A stretch of 64,000 nt of DNA from Locusta migratoria (GCA_026315105.1 CM048744.1:977932721-977996720), one strand, 5' to 3'; shown: positions 45,001 to 56,781, counted from the stretch's first letter. The notes: generated by a model from the letters alone, not told the origin. Numbers and translations are program-made.

Positions 45001-45520
45001 CCTTCAGATAAAATCTCGTGGACAACGGTATTCCGCAGTTCCTATCATTCCCTCATCGTTCGAACAGTTGTTCGACGACAGGTATTCAGTAACTGACGCA
45101 CTGGAGTCACATGCTCGTCCGTTCGCAATGTTGCTGGGTGTTCTGCGCGGGTCTTGCTGGCAGCACCATCCCACGGCCCTAAAATGTTCTGCCACCTTTT
45201 CGACAGTGATCCGGAAAGGAAATCGTCTTCAGAGGCTTTCTTAAGCATTCATAAGTTTCTAGTGGCGTCTCGTTGACAGTCACGCAAAACTTTGTCGCAT
45301 ACCGTTGCTCTGTTTTCTCCGTTCGTCGCGACCATTATATACGAGTCCACGGAATAAGCCGTCCTGACCCTAAAAGAACACAACCACAATCGTGTGACCG
45401 AGCGTTGGAAAACTATGGGTCTCATATCCCTCCCACAACCCTGCCCAAATGGTCCAACTGCTCTGCGACCTGTATTCGCGTCACAAAAATTCATTATTTT
45501 CCGGACGCACCCTATATCTT
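45001..45520 (-). pseudogene. Possible transposase N-terminal relic
   Basis: The minus strand gives a broken reading with 'TLRTDEHVTPVRQLLNTC' and 'TTVRTMREEL', resembling the helix-turn-helix part of Tc1/IS630-type transposases. An inverted 'atagggtgcgtccgg' lies near 45513. Two frames are needed. A suggestion, not a firm call. Confidence 0.3.
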
Positions 45521-46078
45521 TCTCGACCAAATATACGAAACTGTTTCCTGAACATAAAGAGATACAAAATAAGTAACTATACATGACTGCCGACTAATAC
45601 TGTTCATTACACAATTGACATAATGTAACACTTGTCATTCCCGAATATGTATCTGATAGCTAGTTATGAGGTCGGCGGCCTCAATACACACGATGACTGT
45701 ATATCACACTGTCTACTGCTGTCACACGAAGTTCGTGACAAGCATAACCGAGACGAAAGTAAGCGATGCACAGTGGCGAACTTTCCACCAGCAGGGTTGG
45801 TCACAGAACTGTTACCCGGTACGACGGATCGTAACGTAAGTAGACTTGCAGACGTCCGAACACTTGATAAGTGGCGCAAGCAGCTGCTCGTGACTGCCCC
45901 CGCGTTCCACATTCTGCGCCAGTTTTGCGGTATCCACTTTCGGCACAACTGTTCAGGAAACAACAGTTCTAACTACTGCAAGTTTCTGAACACAACAGCA
46001 TTCACTCCAGTACACGGTCATGGAATCTTTCTGTGCCTTTTTTCTCTTTATTATTATCATTATTATTGATTGATTTCC
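45521..46078. other. Unassigned stretch with a 145-codon frame
   Basis: A plus frame at 45632-46069 starts MSFPNMYLIASYEVGG and ends in a Tyr/His run from a TTA-rich repeat. No domain recognised; probably non-genic. Confidence 0.35.
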
Positions 46079-46898
46079 TCAGGGAAGCCAAAACAGTCTT
46101 GGTCCAACCCGCCACTGCCCGCACCAAAACTAAGTTTATCGTGCGGTATCGCTCCCTGTATATCTAGTAAAGCCAACCAATGCCCTTGAACAGTACAAGG
46201 AATCCCTTTACCAGTTCTTTATTAGACACAATTTCTTCGGGTCTGGTTGTCCCAAATGTTCTGTGCCTTTTACTGTCCAATGCAATGCATTCGAAGATTA
46301 GATGTGATGCAGTTTCATCACCGTCATCACAGATCCTACATTTAGGGTACTCTTCTGTTATTTCCATTGTATGTAGGTGTTTTTCGAAATTCCCATGGCC
46401 TGTCAGCAATCTAACCATGAGTCTAATCCCTCTCCTGTTCAGACCCAGGATTGCAGAGCTTCTTTTAAAACATGGCTTTGGCATCATTGCCTTGCCATGT
46501 TTGTGTTGATGGACTTTGGTCCAATATTCTACGTGCTGTCTTCTGAGCCAGTTACGTAGCTCCAATTTGATCATTGCCTTGGTGATTGTCAGGACAGGTT
46601 CCGGTCCTGGCTAATCTGTCGGCATATTCGTTGGCACTGATCCCCGAGTGGCCAGGGACCCACAATAGGTTTACTCTATTGCTTTCCCCTAGCTCCACCA
46701 GAACCCTGAGACATTCTGCAACAATTTTAGACCATGTTGCAGGAGCTGCCAGTGATCTCAGGGCTGCCTGGCTGTCTGAATAGATATAGATGCTACGTTC
46801 TTTGTAGCACCTACGCAAATTCTCCTCCACACACGCCCTGATGGCAGTGATTTCGGCCTGGAATACTGAGGTCAGTTTCCCTAGAGAGATGACGCCCT
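46079..46898 (-). mobile_element. LINE RNase H and C-terminal region (family E), copy 2
   Basis: Nearly the same sequence as 37946-38800, with the same 3' end. The frame 46164-46574 is open through the tail ('KLELRNWLRRQHVEYWTKVH', 'CRICDDGDETASHLIFEC'), where copy 1 has a stop. The RNase H frame 46552-46830 has 'IYSDSQAALRSL' and 'NLLWVPGHSGIS', but about 26 bp are deleted near 46606 and shift the frame. 5'-truncated at 46898 against a (TTA)n tract. Confidence 0.92.
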
Positions 46899-46922
46899 AT
46901 TATTATTAATTATTATTATTAT
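46899..46922. repeat. (TTA)n tract
   Basis: Imperfect TTA repeats between the LINE truncation point and a SINE. Confidence 0.85.
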
Positions 46923-46927
46923 TTGAA

Positions 46928-47112
46928 TCAGCGCAGTAACGGCCGAACGGTTCAAGGCTCCATGTCCGGGACTGTGAGGCTGATACCACATGAAGTTCGA
47001 TTCCTCCCTCTGGCAGAGGTGTGTGTCTTACCCATATTTAATTTTAGTAGTTTGCAAGCATAGGTACTGATGACCACAGTACTTTGGTCCCATACATTTA
47101 CAAACATTTGAT
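46928..47112 (+). mobile_element. Degenerate SINE
   Basis: Head 'taacggccgaacggttcaag', B-box remnant 'gaagttcgattcct', body 'aggtactgatgaccacag' and 'tttggtcccat', end 'tttacaaacatttgatttg'. An old copy of the second subtype. Confidence 0.75.
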
Positions 47113-47595
47113 TTGTTTTAGTATTATTATCTTTTATCTTAAATCATAAGTCTCTTGGCCCTTCTTATAAATGTGATTGCGCTAAGGGCCAGACAAGAAT
47201 TTCAAAGATTTTGAATTCCATCCGCAGCCGCTCGCGATTATTACTGTCATTTACCGCACCATAGGGCAGAGTACACGAAAACCTGAAGATCCTCCCGTAA
47301 TTCACTAACTCTTCCAAGGTCAGAGGAACGCCAAGTGCATTGCATCGCGAATAAGGCCACGCCTAAGATGATGATATGGTATTCAAATACGAGTTTGGGG
47401 GAAGTTTTTCTTTTTAACATTAGTCTGAGCAACCTACAGACATGGTCAAGCAACAGACGGTGTAAATCGTAAAATTATTAGGTTCCATCCTGATGTCCGA
47501 AGTAAAATAGGAAGATCTAATTACATCGGTAGCATATCATACCAAATTTTTATTTTGATGAAGTGCTAAAAAAAATCACAACCATTCCTACTTAG
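47113..47595. other. Unassigned stretch
   Basis: No recognised feature. Confidence 0.4.
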
Positions 47596-47695
47596 CTGAA
47601 TTTCACTGAAGTATGGACTCTGAAAAACGAAAAAGAACATAGGTTATAGACGACAGAAACGGTATTTTTAAGAAGACTGAGGAAAAGACACACAA
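47596..47695 (+). mobile_element. Short LINE (RTE-like) fragment
   Basis: The plus strand reads 'WTLKNEKEHRL', a stop, then 'TTETVFLRRLRKRHT', matching the pattern WTL...EMRFLRR...T of endonuclease-RT LINE C-termini. Only about 30 codons. Confidence 0.45.
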
Positions 47696-47789
47696 TTAAG
47701 AGCTGATACGAAAATAAAAACAGTAGCCTAAGGTATACTGGTCTTTTCAACTATTACACACTCCTACTCCTAAAATGATGTGTACGTAC

Positions 47790-49194
47790 GACAGTCAAAG
47801 GAAAATGAAGAGAACGACCTATTAACCAATAGTCAACACGGATTCAGAAAGTATCACTCTTGCGAAACACAGCTAGCCTTTTATTCACATGAAGTGTTAA
47901 GTGCCATCGACAATGGATCTCAAATCGATTCCATATTTCTGGATTTCCGGAAGGCTTTTGACACTGTACCCCACAAGCGGCTTCTAATGAAATTACGTGC
48001 TTATGGAATATCTCCCCAATTGTGCGACTGGATTCACGATTTCCTATCAGAAAGAACACAGTTCGTTGTAATTGACGGCAAGTCATCGAGTAAAACAGAA
48101 GTGATATCTGGCGTTCCACAGGGAAGCGTTATAGGTCCCCTACTCTTCCTCGTGTTTATAAACGATTTAGGAGACAATCTGAATAGCTCCCTTAGATTGA
48201 TCGCGGATGATGCCGTAGTTTATCGGTTATTGAAGTCAACAGCTGATCAAAAGCAACTGCAAAGCGATTTAGACAAAATTTCTACATGGTGCGAAAATTG
48301 GCAATTGATACTAAATAAAGAAAAGTGTGAAGTAACACGCATGACCACTAAAATAAATGCGCTGAACTTCAATTACGCGATAAATCAGTCAAACCTTAAG
48401 GTCGTAAATTCTACCAAATACCTAGGAGTTACAATTACGAGCAACTTTGACTGGAGAGAACACACAGAAAATATTGTGGGGAAGGCGAACCAAAGGTTAC
48501 GTTTCATTGGCAGAACGCTTAGAAGATGCACCAGCTTCACCAGAGACTGCCTACATCACACTTGTGCGTCCTCTCCTGGAATACTGTTGCTCATTGGACT
48601 AAGGCGCTCCAGTCACGGTCTGCACGGCCACTACGGTCGGGGGGTTCGAATCCCCCCTCGGGCATGGATATTTGTGCCGTAATTTGTGTTCGTAAGTAGT
48701 TCATAAGTAGTTTGTAAGTTTAAGGACTGATGACGCCGTAGTTAAGTCACATAGACAATACAAACATTTGATTTGATTGTTGCTCATTGTGGGACCCTCA
48801 CCAGGTGGGACTGACGGAAGACATTACGAAGGTTCAGAGAATGGCAGCTCGTTTTGTTTTATCACGTTACGTGAGGGAAAGCGTCACGGAAATGTTGCAC
48901 GAATTGGGGTGGAAATCATTAAAAGAAAGACGTTATTCATTGCGGCGTGATCTGCTTGCGAAGTTTCAATCACCGACTTTTAGTTCTGAATGTGAAAATA
49001 TTTTGCTAGTACCCACCTACTTAGACATGACCATCCAAATAAAATAAGAGAAATCATATCGAAAACGGAACGATTTAGGTGTTCTTTCTTCCCGCGCGCT
49101 ATTAGAGAATGGAACGGTAGAGAAAAGTTATGAAAGTGGTTAATGAACCCTCTGCCAGGCATTGAGTATCTATGTAGATATGTAGATGTAGATA
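47790..49194 (+). mobile_element. CR1/Jockey-group LINE (family A), longest RT frame, split by a SINE
   Basis: The frame 47780-48682 (300 codons) contains most of the reverse transcriptase: 'NSQHGFRKYHSCETQLAF', 'IFLDFRKAFDTVPHKRLL', 'ISGVPQGSVIGPLLFLVFIN', then IADD at 48200-48211 (Phe to Ile, both Asp kept), 'KYLGVTITSNFDW'. A SINE at 48597-48777 interrupts the codons for the 'LEYC..WDPHQ' region. The LINE resumes at 48787-49047 ('WDPHQVGLTED', 'KFQSPTFSSECENILL'). The 3' end has 'tatgtagatgtagat'. A frameshift near 48530 precedes the SINE. The endonuclease is absent. Confidence 0.93.
48597..48777 (+). mobile_element. 5'-truncated SINE nested in a LINE
   Basis: It starts inside the A box ('gactaaggcgctcc'), so the first about 20 bp are missing. 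The rest is standard with an intact B box. The perfect 12-bp TSD 'tgttgctcattg' lies at 48585-48596 and 48778-48789, showing that the truncation occurred at insertion. Confidence 0.95.
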
Positions 49195-49390
49195 GGAGCC
49201 GAGGCGGAGCGGCTGAGCGCACTGAAGCGCTATGCTTCAATGCGAGAGGCCGTTCCCCGTCGGGGTTTCGAATCCCCCCTCGGTTGTAGGTGTTTGTGCC
49301 GTCTTTAGTATAAGGTAGTTCATAAGTACTTTGTAAGTTTAGGGACTGATGACCCTGCAGTTAAGTCCGTTAAGCTTAAAAACATTCGAA
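49195..49390 (+). mobile_element. SINE, variant head
   Basis: The head 'gaggcggagcggctgagcgc' with 'ctatgcttcaatgcgag' is a tRNA-like variant distinct from the main subtype. B box 'ggtttcgaatcccccc' has an extra base. The common body ends 'cttaaaaacattcg'. It begins directly at the 3' end of the LINE. Confidence 0.88.
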
Positions 49391-49454
49391 AGACAGGAAG
49401 ACTGCAGTAGTCAGTAGAAACGAAATTCGCAGGTAGTTGCATGACCTAATACGT

Positions 49455-49487
49455 AAAAGAAGAAGACGAAGAAGAAGCAGAAGAAGA

Positions 49488-49535
<48 letters not shown>

Positions 49536-49545
49536 GGGGCAAGGA
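49455..49545. repeat. (GAA)/(GGA) purine-rich tract
   Basis: Interrupted GAA and GGA units on one strand for about 90 bp. Confidence 0.9.
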
Positions 49546-49879
49546 TGAGGAGAGGAAGACAGCAACTCCGGCTTTAGCTCCTACATATATTCAAAAGATA
49601 AGAGCATAATAAGGCCGTGTAGTTTTAAGCACACAAAAGGTTTTGCCCCCTGCAGGAACTGTTTTATGGCGAAACTCCCGAGTTTCACAAGAAGTTGCTC
49701 TTTCTGGCAGATACGAAAGCTGGCGTCGGCAGCAAATGCAGGCGTCACAACTCGTGCATCATGCTGTCTTCCCGACATAAAGGCTTCTCTCCGTACAAAG
49801 CAGGACTACGTTAACGTCACACGGAGTTACGAGCCCGTTTCTGTCGTATGACGTGGAATCACTCCTCCACGAACCCGAT

Positions 49880-50820
49880 AGGCACTTGAAGAGACATCAG
49901 ACCAGGCCACGACAACATTACAGGGAAAATGATCAGCCTTCTTATCGACCCCTTGCTGTCCGTAGTAACGGCTATGTTTAACAATTCCTTAACATCTAGT
50001 GCTTTCCCAGCAGTCTGGAAGAAGAGACTTATAAAACCACTACCTAAGAAGGACTCTGCAGTACAACCTTCCGACTACAGGCCAATATGTATTCTACTAG
50101 CATTGTCGAAGGCTCTAGAATATATAGTTCATGAGCACGTTACTAATTATTTAACAGCAAACAACCTTCTAGATGAATATCTCACGTTTTCGCCAAAATC
50201 GCAGCACGACGATTGCCCTAATAAAAGTGACAGACGAACTGAAAAAAGCTATGGGTCAACAACAGGCAACTATTGTGTGCTTTTTGCATTTCAGCAAAGC
50301 ATGACAGTGTCGACTTCGACATACTACTTCCTAAAATTACTAGTTTACATTTTTCTCCAAACGCTGTACAGTGGTTTCGTTCTTACCGCAAATCCCGCCA
50401 GCAGGGTGTAGTGATTGGAACAAATAGATCACAGTGGAAGGATGTATTATCAGGTGTTCCACAAGGACCAGTGCTGGGACCATTACTTTTATCGTTTTAT
50501 GTTTATAGCGTGTCAACATTTCTCTCCCACTGCAAATACCACCTTTATGCAGATTACCTTCAATTATGTCTAACCGCCAGCGAAAGAGATCTGTATACAG
50601 CAATCCAGGATATAAATGCTGACCTGCTCGCCTTATCACAAAATATCGGCTTGAAATTAAATCCGTCTAAAACGCGAGTGATTTTAGTTGCTCACAAGAG
50701 GCTCGTCATACAGCAGTACAGGCAATCTCTTCCACTACTAACCCTGGACGGCACAGATATACCCTTATCTTCCTTGGCATAGAGCTTAGGAATCATTATG
50801 GACTAACACCTAGACTGGAC
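49880..50820 (+). mobile_element. CR1/L2-like LINE reverse-transcriptase segment
   Basis: The frame 49929-50411 opens in the RT finger region: 'FPAVWKKRLIKPLPKKDSAV', 'SDYRPICILLALSKALEYI'. A frameshift follows near 50190-50280. The frame 50273-50782 continues 'DSVDFDILLPKI', 'VLSGVPQGPVLGPLL', 'KYHLYADYLQLCLTA' and 'LKLNPSKTRVI'. The catalytic box at 50546-50557 is YADY where YADD is expected. Distinct from families A and B. Truncated at both ends. Confidence 0.88.
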
Positions 50821-51130
50821 TGAGCACTCAACGGCAGTCTGTAAGGAGTTTGTGACACTTGCGGGGAGTGACACTTGCGCGGAAAGGGAATGTGTAGACA
50901 CTTGCGCGGAGACCCGGACGCTGCAGGTAGTGAACAGGGTGTTCCAGAAGTAGGGATACACCACCCCTACTCCACGCCCTCCAGCCGCTACCTGTGCCGT
51001 ATTGAGTGAAAGGCCCACCGAGGGAGGTGGTGCTGTAGTAACGGCCCGGAGATATCACAGCCTCATTAAACAGGGAGATAACACGTCATACAAATATCAC
51101 TCGATTTACAATACAGCACCATGTGAAGAG
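50821..51130. other. Unassigned stretch
   Basis: Two short direct near-repeats ('gtgacacttgcggggag', 'gtgacacttgcgcgga') at about 50850-50885. No gene recognised. Confidence 0.4.
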
Positions 51131-51141
51131 GAATGTGATGA

Positions 51142-51338
51142 GCCGGCCGCGGTGGCCGAGTGGACTGAGGCGCTCCAGTCACGGTCTTCACGACCACTAC
51201 GGTCGGGGGTTCGAATCCCCCCTAGGGCATGGATATTTGTGTCGTCCTAGTTCGTAAGTAGTTCATAAGTAGTTGTAAGTTTAGGGACTGATGACCCCGT
51301 AGTTAAGTCCCATAGACTACACAAACATTTGAACATTT
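51142..51338 (+). mobile_element. SINE, complete
   Basis: A box 'tggccgagtgg' is the closest in the window to the Pol III consensus, and the B box is intact. The perfect 11-bp TSD 'gaatgtgatga' lies at 51131-51141 and 51339-51349. Confidence 0.96.
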
Positions 51339-51349
51339 GAATGTGATGA

Positions 51350-52417
51350 AATCGGAATTGAGCGCAACCGTTGCTAACTACAATTTCGGATTTACTGCAT
51401 TTTGAGTAGAATTCGCATCTATATTCGCATTTATCGCAAATGCGAATTTTTCCTGTCCCTAGTAATACCTCTAAAAATAAACAGCTGATCAAGGCACTAA
51501 AAGCAAGGGCAGATCTTTGGGTGTATTACTACAAATAACTAAAACACAATTTGATCGTGGAATTATATACAATCTCATTATAAAGGTTTTTTGTAGGTGG
51601 TTGAGAGCAGCTTTTAAATATGTTAGGAATAGCATTATGAAATATAGACAGCTACACCTTATGCGTATTATGAGATATCGATTTCGGCTAATTTCAGGTC
51701 ATCTTCAAGTCTCAAACAACAGGTGTTACTTCTGCATTTTTCCAGTGCACTCATAACCTTTAACTGTTTACACACGAGGTCTAACGTTGTTAATCGCGTT
51801 AGCGATGAAAACAGAACCCAGAATCTTTGCGTCTAAATGATACATATATTGGTGTGATGTCTTATTTCGAAAGAACAGACATCACCCCAATACATTTATA
51901 GCTCTCGGTAAAATGGAACGGCACGATGTCGTTACATAGCACAGCACTGCCGACTGGAAACGCAGGAGAAGTGCAAACAACGTTCTCTCCTCAGAGGTAT
52001 GATTAGGTTCGACGTAGACTACTACAACATACAGTCTACACGGCGAAGATTACACCAAAAAATTTAACGTTTCGTCTACTTCGGCGATAGCAACCAAATT
52101 TTAAAATCGTGTCTACTATGTAAAGATGTAGCAACACACAACGCTTCAAGTCCAAAACTTCACCGATTTTCGAGTTCTGAATTTTTAATATGTTTTTAAT
52201 GTTATTACAGAAATAACATATTTGGGACTCACACTACAATTTTCATATGGAAGAATTTGTAGATACATTCACAAGACATAACTCAACGGTTGCGTGCATT
52301 CATCTTATGAGAAATATCAATCATTTGTTTTCTGTGTTTATTTCAAATTTCTCTTTTAAGTTTCTTTAATTATCAGTACTTAAATGTGGTTATGAAATAA
52401 ATAAATTACGTGTATAT
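51350..52417. other. Unassigned stretch with one hairpin
   Basis: AT-rich. A 45-bp dyad at 51853-51897 ('attggtgtgatgtct' and inverted 'agacatcaccccaat') may be the relic of a small inverted-repeat element. No gene recognised. Confidence 0.4.
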
Positions 52418-52575
52418 GTGTAGTCTTATGCGGCCAAACTACTTAGGTCATTGGTCGCTAGACTTACACACTACTTAATCTTACTTAAAATAACTTAGCC
52501 AATGTACAAACAAACATACCTATGTCCGAGGAAGGACTCGAACATCCGACCGGACCGGCCGCGCAATTTGTGACA
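52418..52575 (-). mobile_element. SINE (second subtype), antisense, head truncated
   Basis: 'aggtcattggtcgctagac', 'cacactacttaatcttac', 'gtccgaggaaggactcgaac' and 'gaccggaccggccgcgc' in inverse order. The A-box side is cut short. Diverged copy. Confidence 0.78.
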
Positions 52576-53688
52576 CAAATTACATGTTTGATAATATTAA
52601 TGCAAAGAAGTATTAAATCACGTCAAGACTACTTCCTGCAAAAATTTCGACAAAAAAAAGTTGGCACTGAGTTTAGAAAAACAAAATTCTGGTATATTGG
52701 ATTTTAACATTTTATCAAAAAAGAGATACAGCCATCCAAATTTACGGGCACCATAACCTTTTCCCTTCCTGAGTAAATGAGCTGCTTCTTATAGTTTCAA
52801 CACCTTTTTCTTGAATGTTCTGAATATAAATCTTCACACAGACTTCTTGAGGAGGAGAGTGATACGAATATCTGATTGTAAACCACTGCCTATTACCTTA
52901 GACCTTTTTGACTGTACTGAACAGGAGTTCCGCGTATTCCGTAATTTATATTTATACAGTTAACAGGCAATGTAATTTATAACCAACTATTGGCTGCCAA
53001 TTTCGCTTCATTTTTCCTGGAAGTCTTGCAACTTGTTTCTCCCTGTTGGTTTATGCCAAGTTCGGAGTAAAAATGGTTCTATATGACGGTGATGGAAAAT
53101 AGAATTTATCTTTAGCATTTTTCGGTGTGTGACATTCCCTTACACATTCCATATTTCTTAGATGTATTTGTAATTCGAATACAGCCAAATCGTTTTGGGG
53201 CCTACGAATAAACGCTTTAAGTATGTAAAATACTCATTGACTTATTATTAACGTTTTTTAATTGAAGGTTTCAGGTTGCATCTCCTATTAAAAAGCATAG
53301 TAGCTATTTTTAAAGAGATTTAAGTTGCGTGATAGTGGGGTTAACTACATAGCGGTCAATTACATCAACGTATCTGTGCAGGATGCCTAATATATTTATT
53401 GCTTGCGCAGGTGCCTTGATATGCTTAGTGTTCTGAATAATATGCTTTTAAGAGGTATGACTGTGGAAAGTCATCGTCTTGTAGTAGCAAAGAATGTCTT
53501 AATAACTCTCCAAACATTATCACTATTAAAATACCTTTTTGTTTACAGGAGGAACACTCAACGGATTAATATGTAGTTAGAACAAGTTACTATAGTGCTC
53601 TGCAGCTCGCAAAGGGTTGTGCAATTTCACTGAGTTTCGTGTTGTGTTGACAGTGTGGACACTTGACAACAGCAGTGCTAGACTTCTT

Positions 53689-53690
<2 letters not shown>
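52576..53690. other. Unassigned AT-rich stretch
   Basis: About 1.1 kb without recognised feature. Confidence 0.4.

Positions 53691-53727
<37 letters not shown>
53691..53727. repeat. (GT)n microsatellite
   Basis: About 18 GT units. Confidence 0.96.
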
Positions 53728-53731
<4 letters not shown>

Positions 53732-53804
53732 CTATAATCTCTACATGAGGTTATTTGTAAGGTTTACATGTAGCTTTAATTAAGCATTAACGGTCTACAG
53801 TTTG

Positions 53805-54020
53805 TCATGTTTGTGTTGTCGTGGTGTTCTCTGTTGTTTATGTGATGTTATTGCGTTTTCTGATAATATTACTATTTTTTCGAATTTCTGTTAGCAACTC
53901 GTTCTGTTTGTGCCGCCATTTGTCATGTTGTCTGAGAATGAGTAGCTGACAAAATGTGCAAAAACTCGAAACATCAGAAAATCCGATAACACGACACAAA
54001 CAAAGAGCACAGAACAAGAG
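53805..54020. repeat. Weak inverted repeat
   Basis: 'gtttgtgttgtcgtg...gcgttttctgat' at 53809-53861 is imperfectly mirrored by 'atcagaaaatccgataacacgacacaaac' around 53973-54002 (about 210 bp in total). Possibly a small fold-back element. Confidence 0.45.
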
Positions 54021-54456
54021 CACAAAAATAACAAGCTGTAAAACACGTTATTGGTTAATTATAGCAACAAGTAAATTCTGCCAATAACTTCATGTAGAAA
54101 TTAAAGGCATAAAACCACGGTAACAATTTTTGGTAAAACACAAAAAGGTAGCTTGCATAAGGCGGAATTCCTCGCCAACTGATGATAAACCTTAAACATA
54201 AATTAAGTTTTTACAAAAGGTTACATTGATAGACGTTCATGTACGCTTATATACATCCGCGCCAAATGTGGTTTCACATTTGAGGGGATCGGGTGAAAAA
54301 CATGTTAACTGACATTTGGCCAACAGTGACTTACACAAGATATCATGCAGTCTCTACCATTCAGATATAAATACACGAGTTAGTTTTGAAAAATCTCTAC
54401 CGATGGCAACACAATACAGCTTGTTACTTCCAGGTAACTAGCGACGTCTGCATGTA

Positions 54457-55155
54457 CGAGATACGTCCAGAAAGGAAGTTCCGTTTGGTTATGTAAAACA
54501 AACGTGTACAGATACAGAAAAAATATTTATTGTACAAAAATCTACAACTGTTAAACTACTTTTCTACATAGCTGCCGAAATTTTGTAGGCACTTGTCATA
54601 GCGTGGCACAAGTTTCTGTATGTCTTCTTCATAGGTTTCCGCCTGTGTATTCAGCCATATGGTTTCATGTTCTTTCAGCTCGTCATCATCGTTGAAGTGC
54701 TGACCACCAAGGACAGATTTTTAGGTGTAAGAAGAGGTGAAAGTGGCTAGGAGCGAGGCCCGGCTGTACGGATGATCAACAAACACGTCCCAGTGAAATT
54801 CCCGTAAGAGTTGTTTGGTCACATTCGCCACATGAGGTCGGGCACTATCCTGGAAAGAAACCCCACCTTTTGATGGAAATCCTGTTCCTATACCTAAAAT
54901 TTGTCCTGTCAACACTTCAACGATGACGAGCTGAAAGAACATGCTACCACATGGCTGAATACACAGGCGGCAACCTTCTATGAAGAAGGCATACAGAAAC
55001 TTGTGCCACGCTATGACAAGTGCCTACAAAATTTCGGCAGCTATGTAGGAAAGTAGTTTAACAGTTGTAGATTTTTGTACAATAAATATTTTTTCTGTAT
55101 CTGTACACGTTTGTTTTATATAACCAAACGGAACTTACTTTCTGGACGTACCTCG
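54457..55155. mobile_element. Head-to-head mariner fold-back element, copy 2
   Basis: TA flanks at 54455-54456 and 55156-55157. Inverted termini 'cgagatacgtccagaaagga' and 'cgaggtacgtccagaaagta'. The left arm (54530-54720) encodes the mariner C-terminus on the minus strand. The right arm (54930-55056) encodes it on the plus strand ('QAATFYEEGIQKLVPRYDKC', 'LQNFGSYVGK'). The middle (54721-54900) carries an antisense catalytic-region fragment. Same architecture and nearly the same length (699 bp) as copy 1 at 17349-18049 (701 bp). Confidence 0.9.
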
Positions 55156-55192
55156 TATAAAATGTTATCTGCGACCAAATGGCTACCGCGAG

Positions 55193-55380
55193 CCGGCCGC
55201 GGTGGCCGAGGGGACTGAGGCGCTCCAGTCACGGCCACTACGGTCGGGGGTTCGAATCCCCCCTCGGGCATGAATATTTGTGCCGTCTTAGTTGTAGCTA
55301 GTTGATAAGTATTTTGTAAGTTTAGGGACTGATGACCCCGTAGTTAAGTCCCATAAGCTTAACAAACAATTGAATATTTT
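55193..55380 (+). mobile_element. SINE, complete, 10-bp internal deletion
   Basis: Standard head, but 'tcacggtctgcacggccac' is shortened to 'tcacggccac', a deletion between two 'cacgg' repeats. The TSD 'gctaccgcgag' lies at 55182-55192 and 55381-55391. It is 37 bp from the mariner fold-back. Confidence 0.94.
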
Positions 55381-55391
55381 GCTACCGCGAG

Positions 55392-56781
55392 CAATTTGGA
55401 GTTTGGCGGAAAGATGAATGTGGACGATTCTCCAATGGTAGAATACGAACGACTAAACAGTGATTATGAGTTTGACGACACTGATAAAGATCCACCCACG
55501 TTAGCAACAGACAGAAAATTAAAGTAATGACTGCGGTAATAGGCTTAATGAAGAAATTAAGAATGCCACTAACCCCCTACGTTGCTTTGCATGTAAACAA
55601 TGTTATCTATAGCAATTAACATATTATACATGCTATAGAAAATTTGGAATATGATATGTTATGAACACGGCGCATTCAAGGCAGGAACCCGAAAAAAATG
55701 AAGGGATGTAATTGGTATCATGGTGAAATACCAAGACGAAGAGGTCGTCCATTGAAATTCCGCGAAGGCTTCAGTTATCCTCCGCCAGTCCCACGCAGAT
55801 CTCCATACCCATTTATGCACCCAAATTGAATGATGTTCTGTCTTGTTTACCAAACATGGAGGAAGAACATCATGGTTATTACAAGACATTAGCAGTAGCT
55901 GAGCAATCGAAATCAAACGACGAGAACCGTGACACTTGAATAGCGCAATTAGTTGTTTCCAGTTCTTAAACCAATTAAATTTAATAACATTATACTGTCT
56001 CATTAGTATGAATATGTTTGCTTAGATTATTATCCATTACTTTCATTATATTAAATATTCCTCTGGCCAGTCAATATTTTTAATGCCATGAATAAGATGG
56101 TATCTACATCTGAAGACCACGAATAAGAGAAGAAAAAGTATTTCCTCTTTGTAACCTTATCAGTGCATTCATTAATGTTGAAATATTCAATAAAATTTGA
56201 AGAAAAGATATAATGTAGTACAATATATGGTTATAAAAACTTCGTATTCTAATAACTCGAAACCACTAAAATGTCGGTAACTATCTTTTACAACCGACCC
56301 CCCCTCCATTTATTACAACATATAATTTGGCCAGATTATTTTATGAAACGTCTTTGAATTCTTTATACACTTGAACCTTTAGTTTGCACAAGCTTCGGTC
56401 CAATTTGAAGTTTCGAGATTTTCTTATTTATGATGGACAAAATACTGTAATTTATAATAAAGTAGACGTCATTATTACCATTGCTAATTAAAGATTCACC
56501 CAAGTTAGATCAACATATTAGAGTTGTGCACTACTGCTTTCATATTGCGTTTCACTGTGGAGCATTTGTTCTTCTGACGACAGTATCGTAATAAATATGA
56601 AACATTATACACAAACTGTTACAATGAATGACGAATAAAGACAGTGTTCGGCATCCTTTAACGGTAGGTAGGTGCAATGCTTCTCAATTGCGCTATACTT
56701 TATTGCAACATTTTTCTGGGAGGGATGTTGGAAAGCCACTGCTTTCAGGACAACTATGCAGCCTGAAGTGTTACGCGCACC
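55392..56781. other. Unassigned stretch with a possible AT-hook frame
   Basis: Two short plus frames are seen. About 55415-55528 begins MNVDDSPMVEYERLN and is acidic. 55698-55829 contains 'PRRRGRPLKF', an AT-hook-like core, and is followed out of frame by an acidic stretch ending near 55939. They could be broken parts of one protein, but no family is recognised. The rest is AT-rich. Confidence 0.3.

Noticed and set aside
45249..45584. 111-codon minus-strand frame as a host gene
   Set aside because: No domain; its neighbourhood looks like a decayed transposon end.
48600..48682. C-terminal part of the 300-codon LINE frame
   Set aside because: These codons are translated SINE sequence, not LINE protein.
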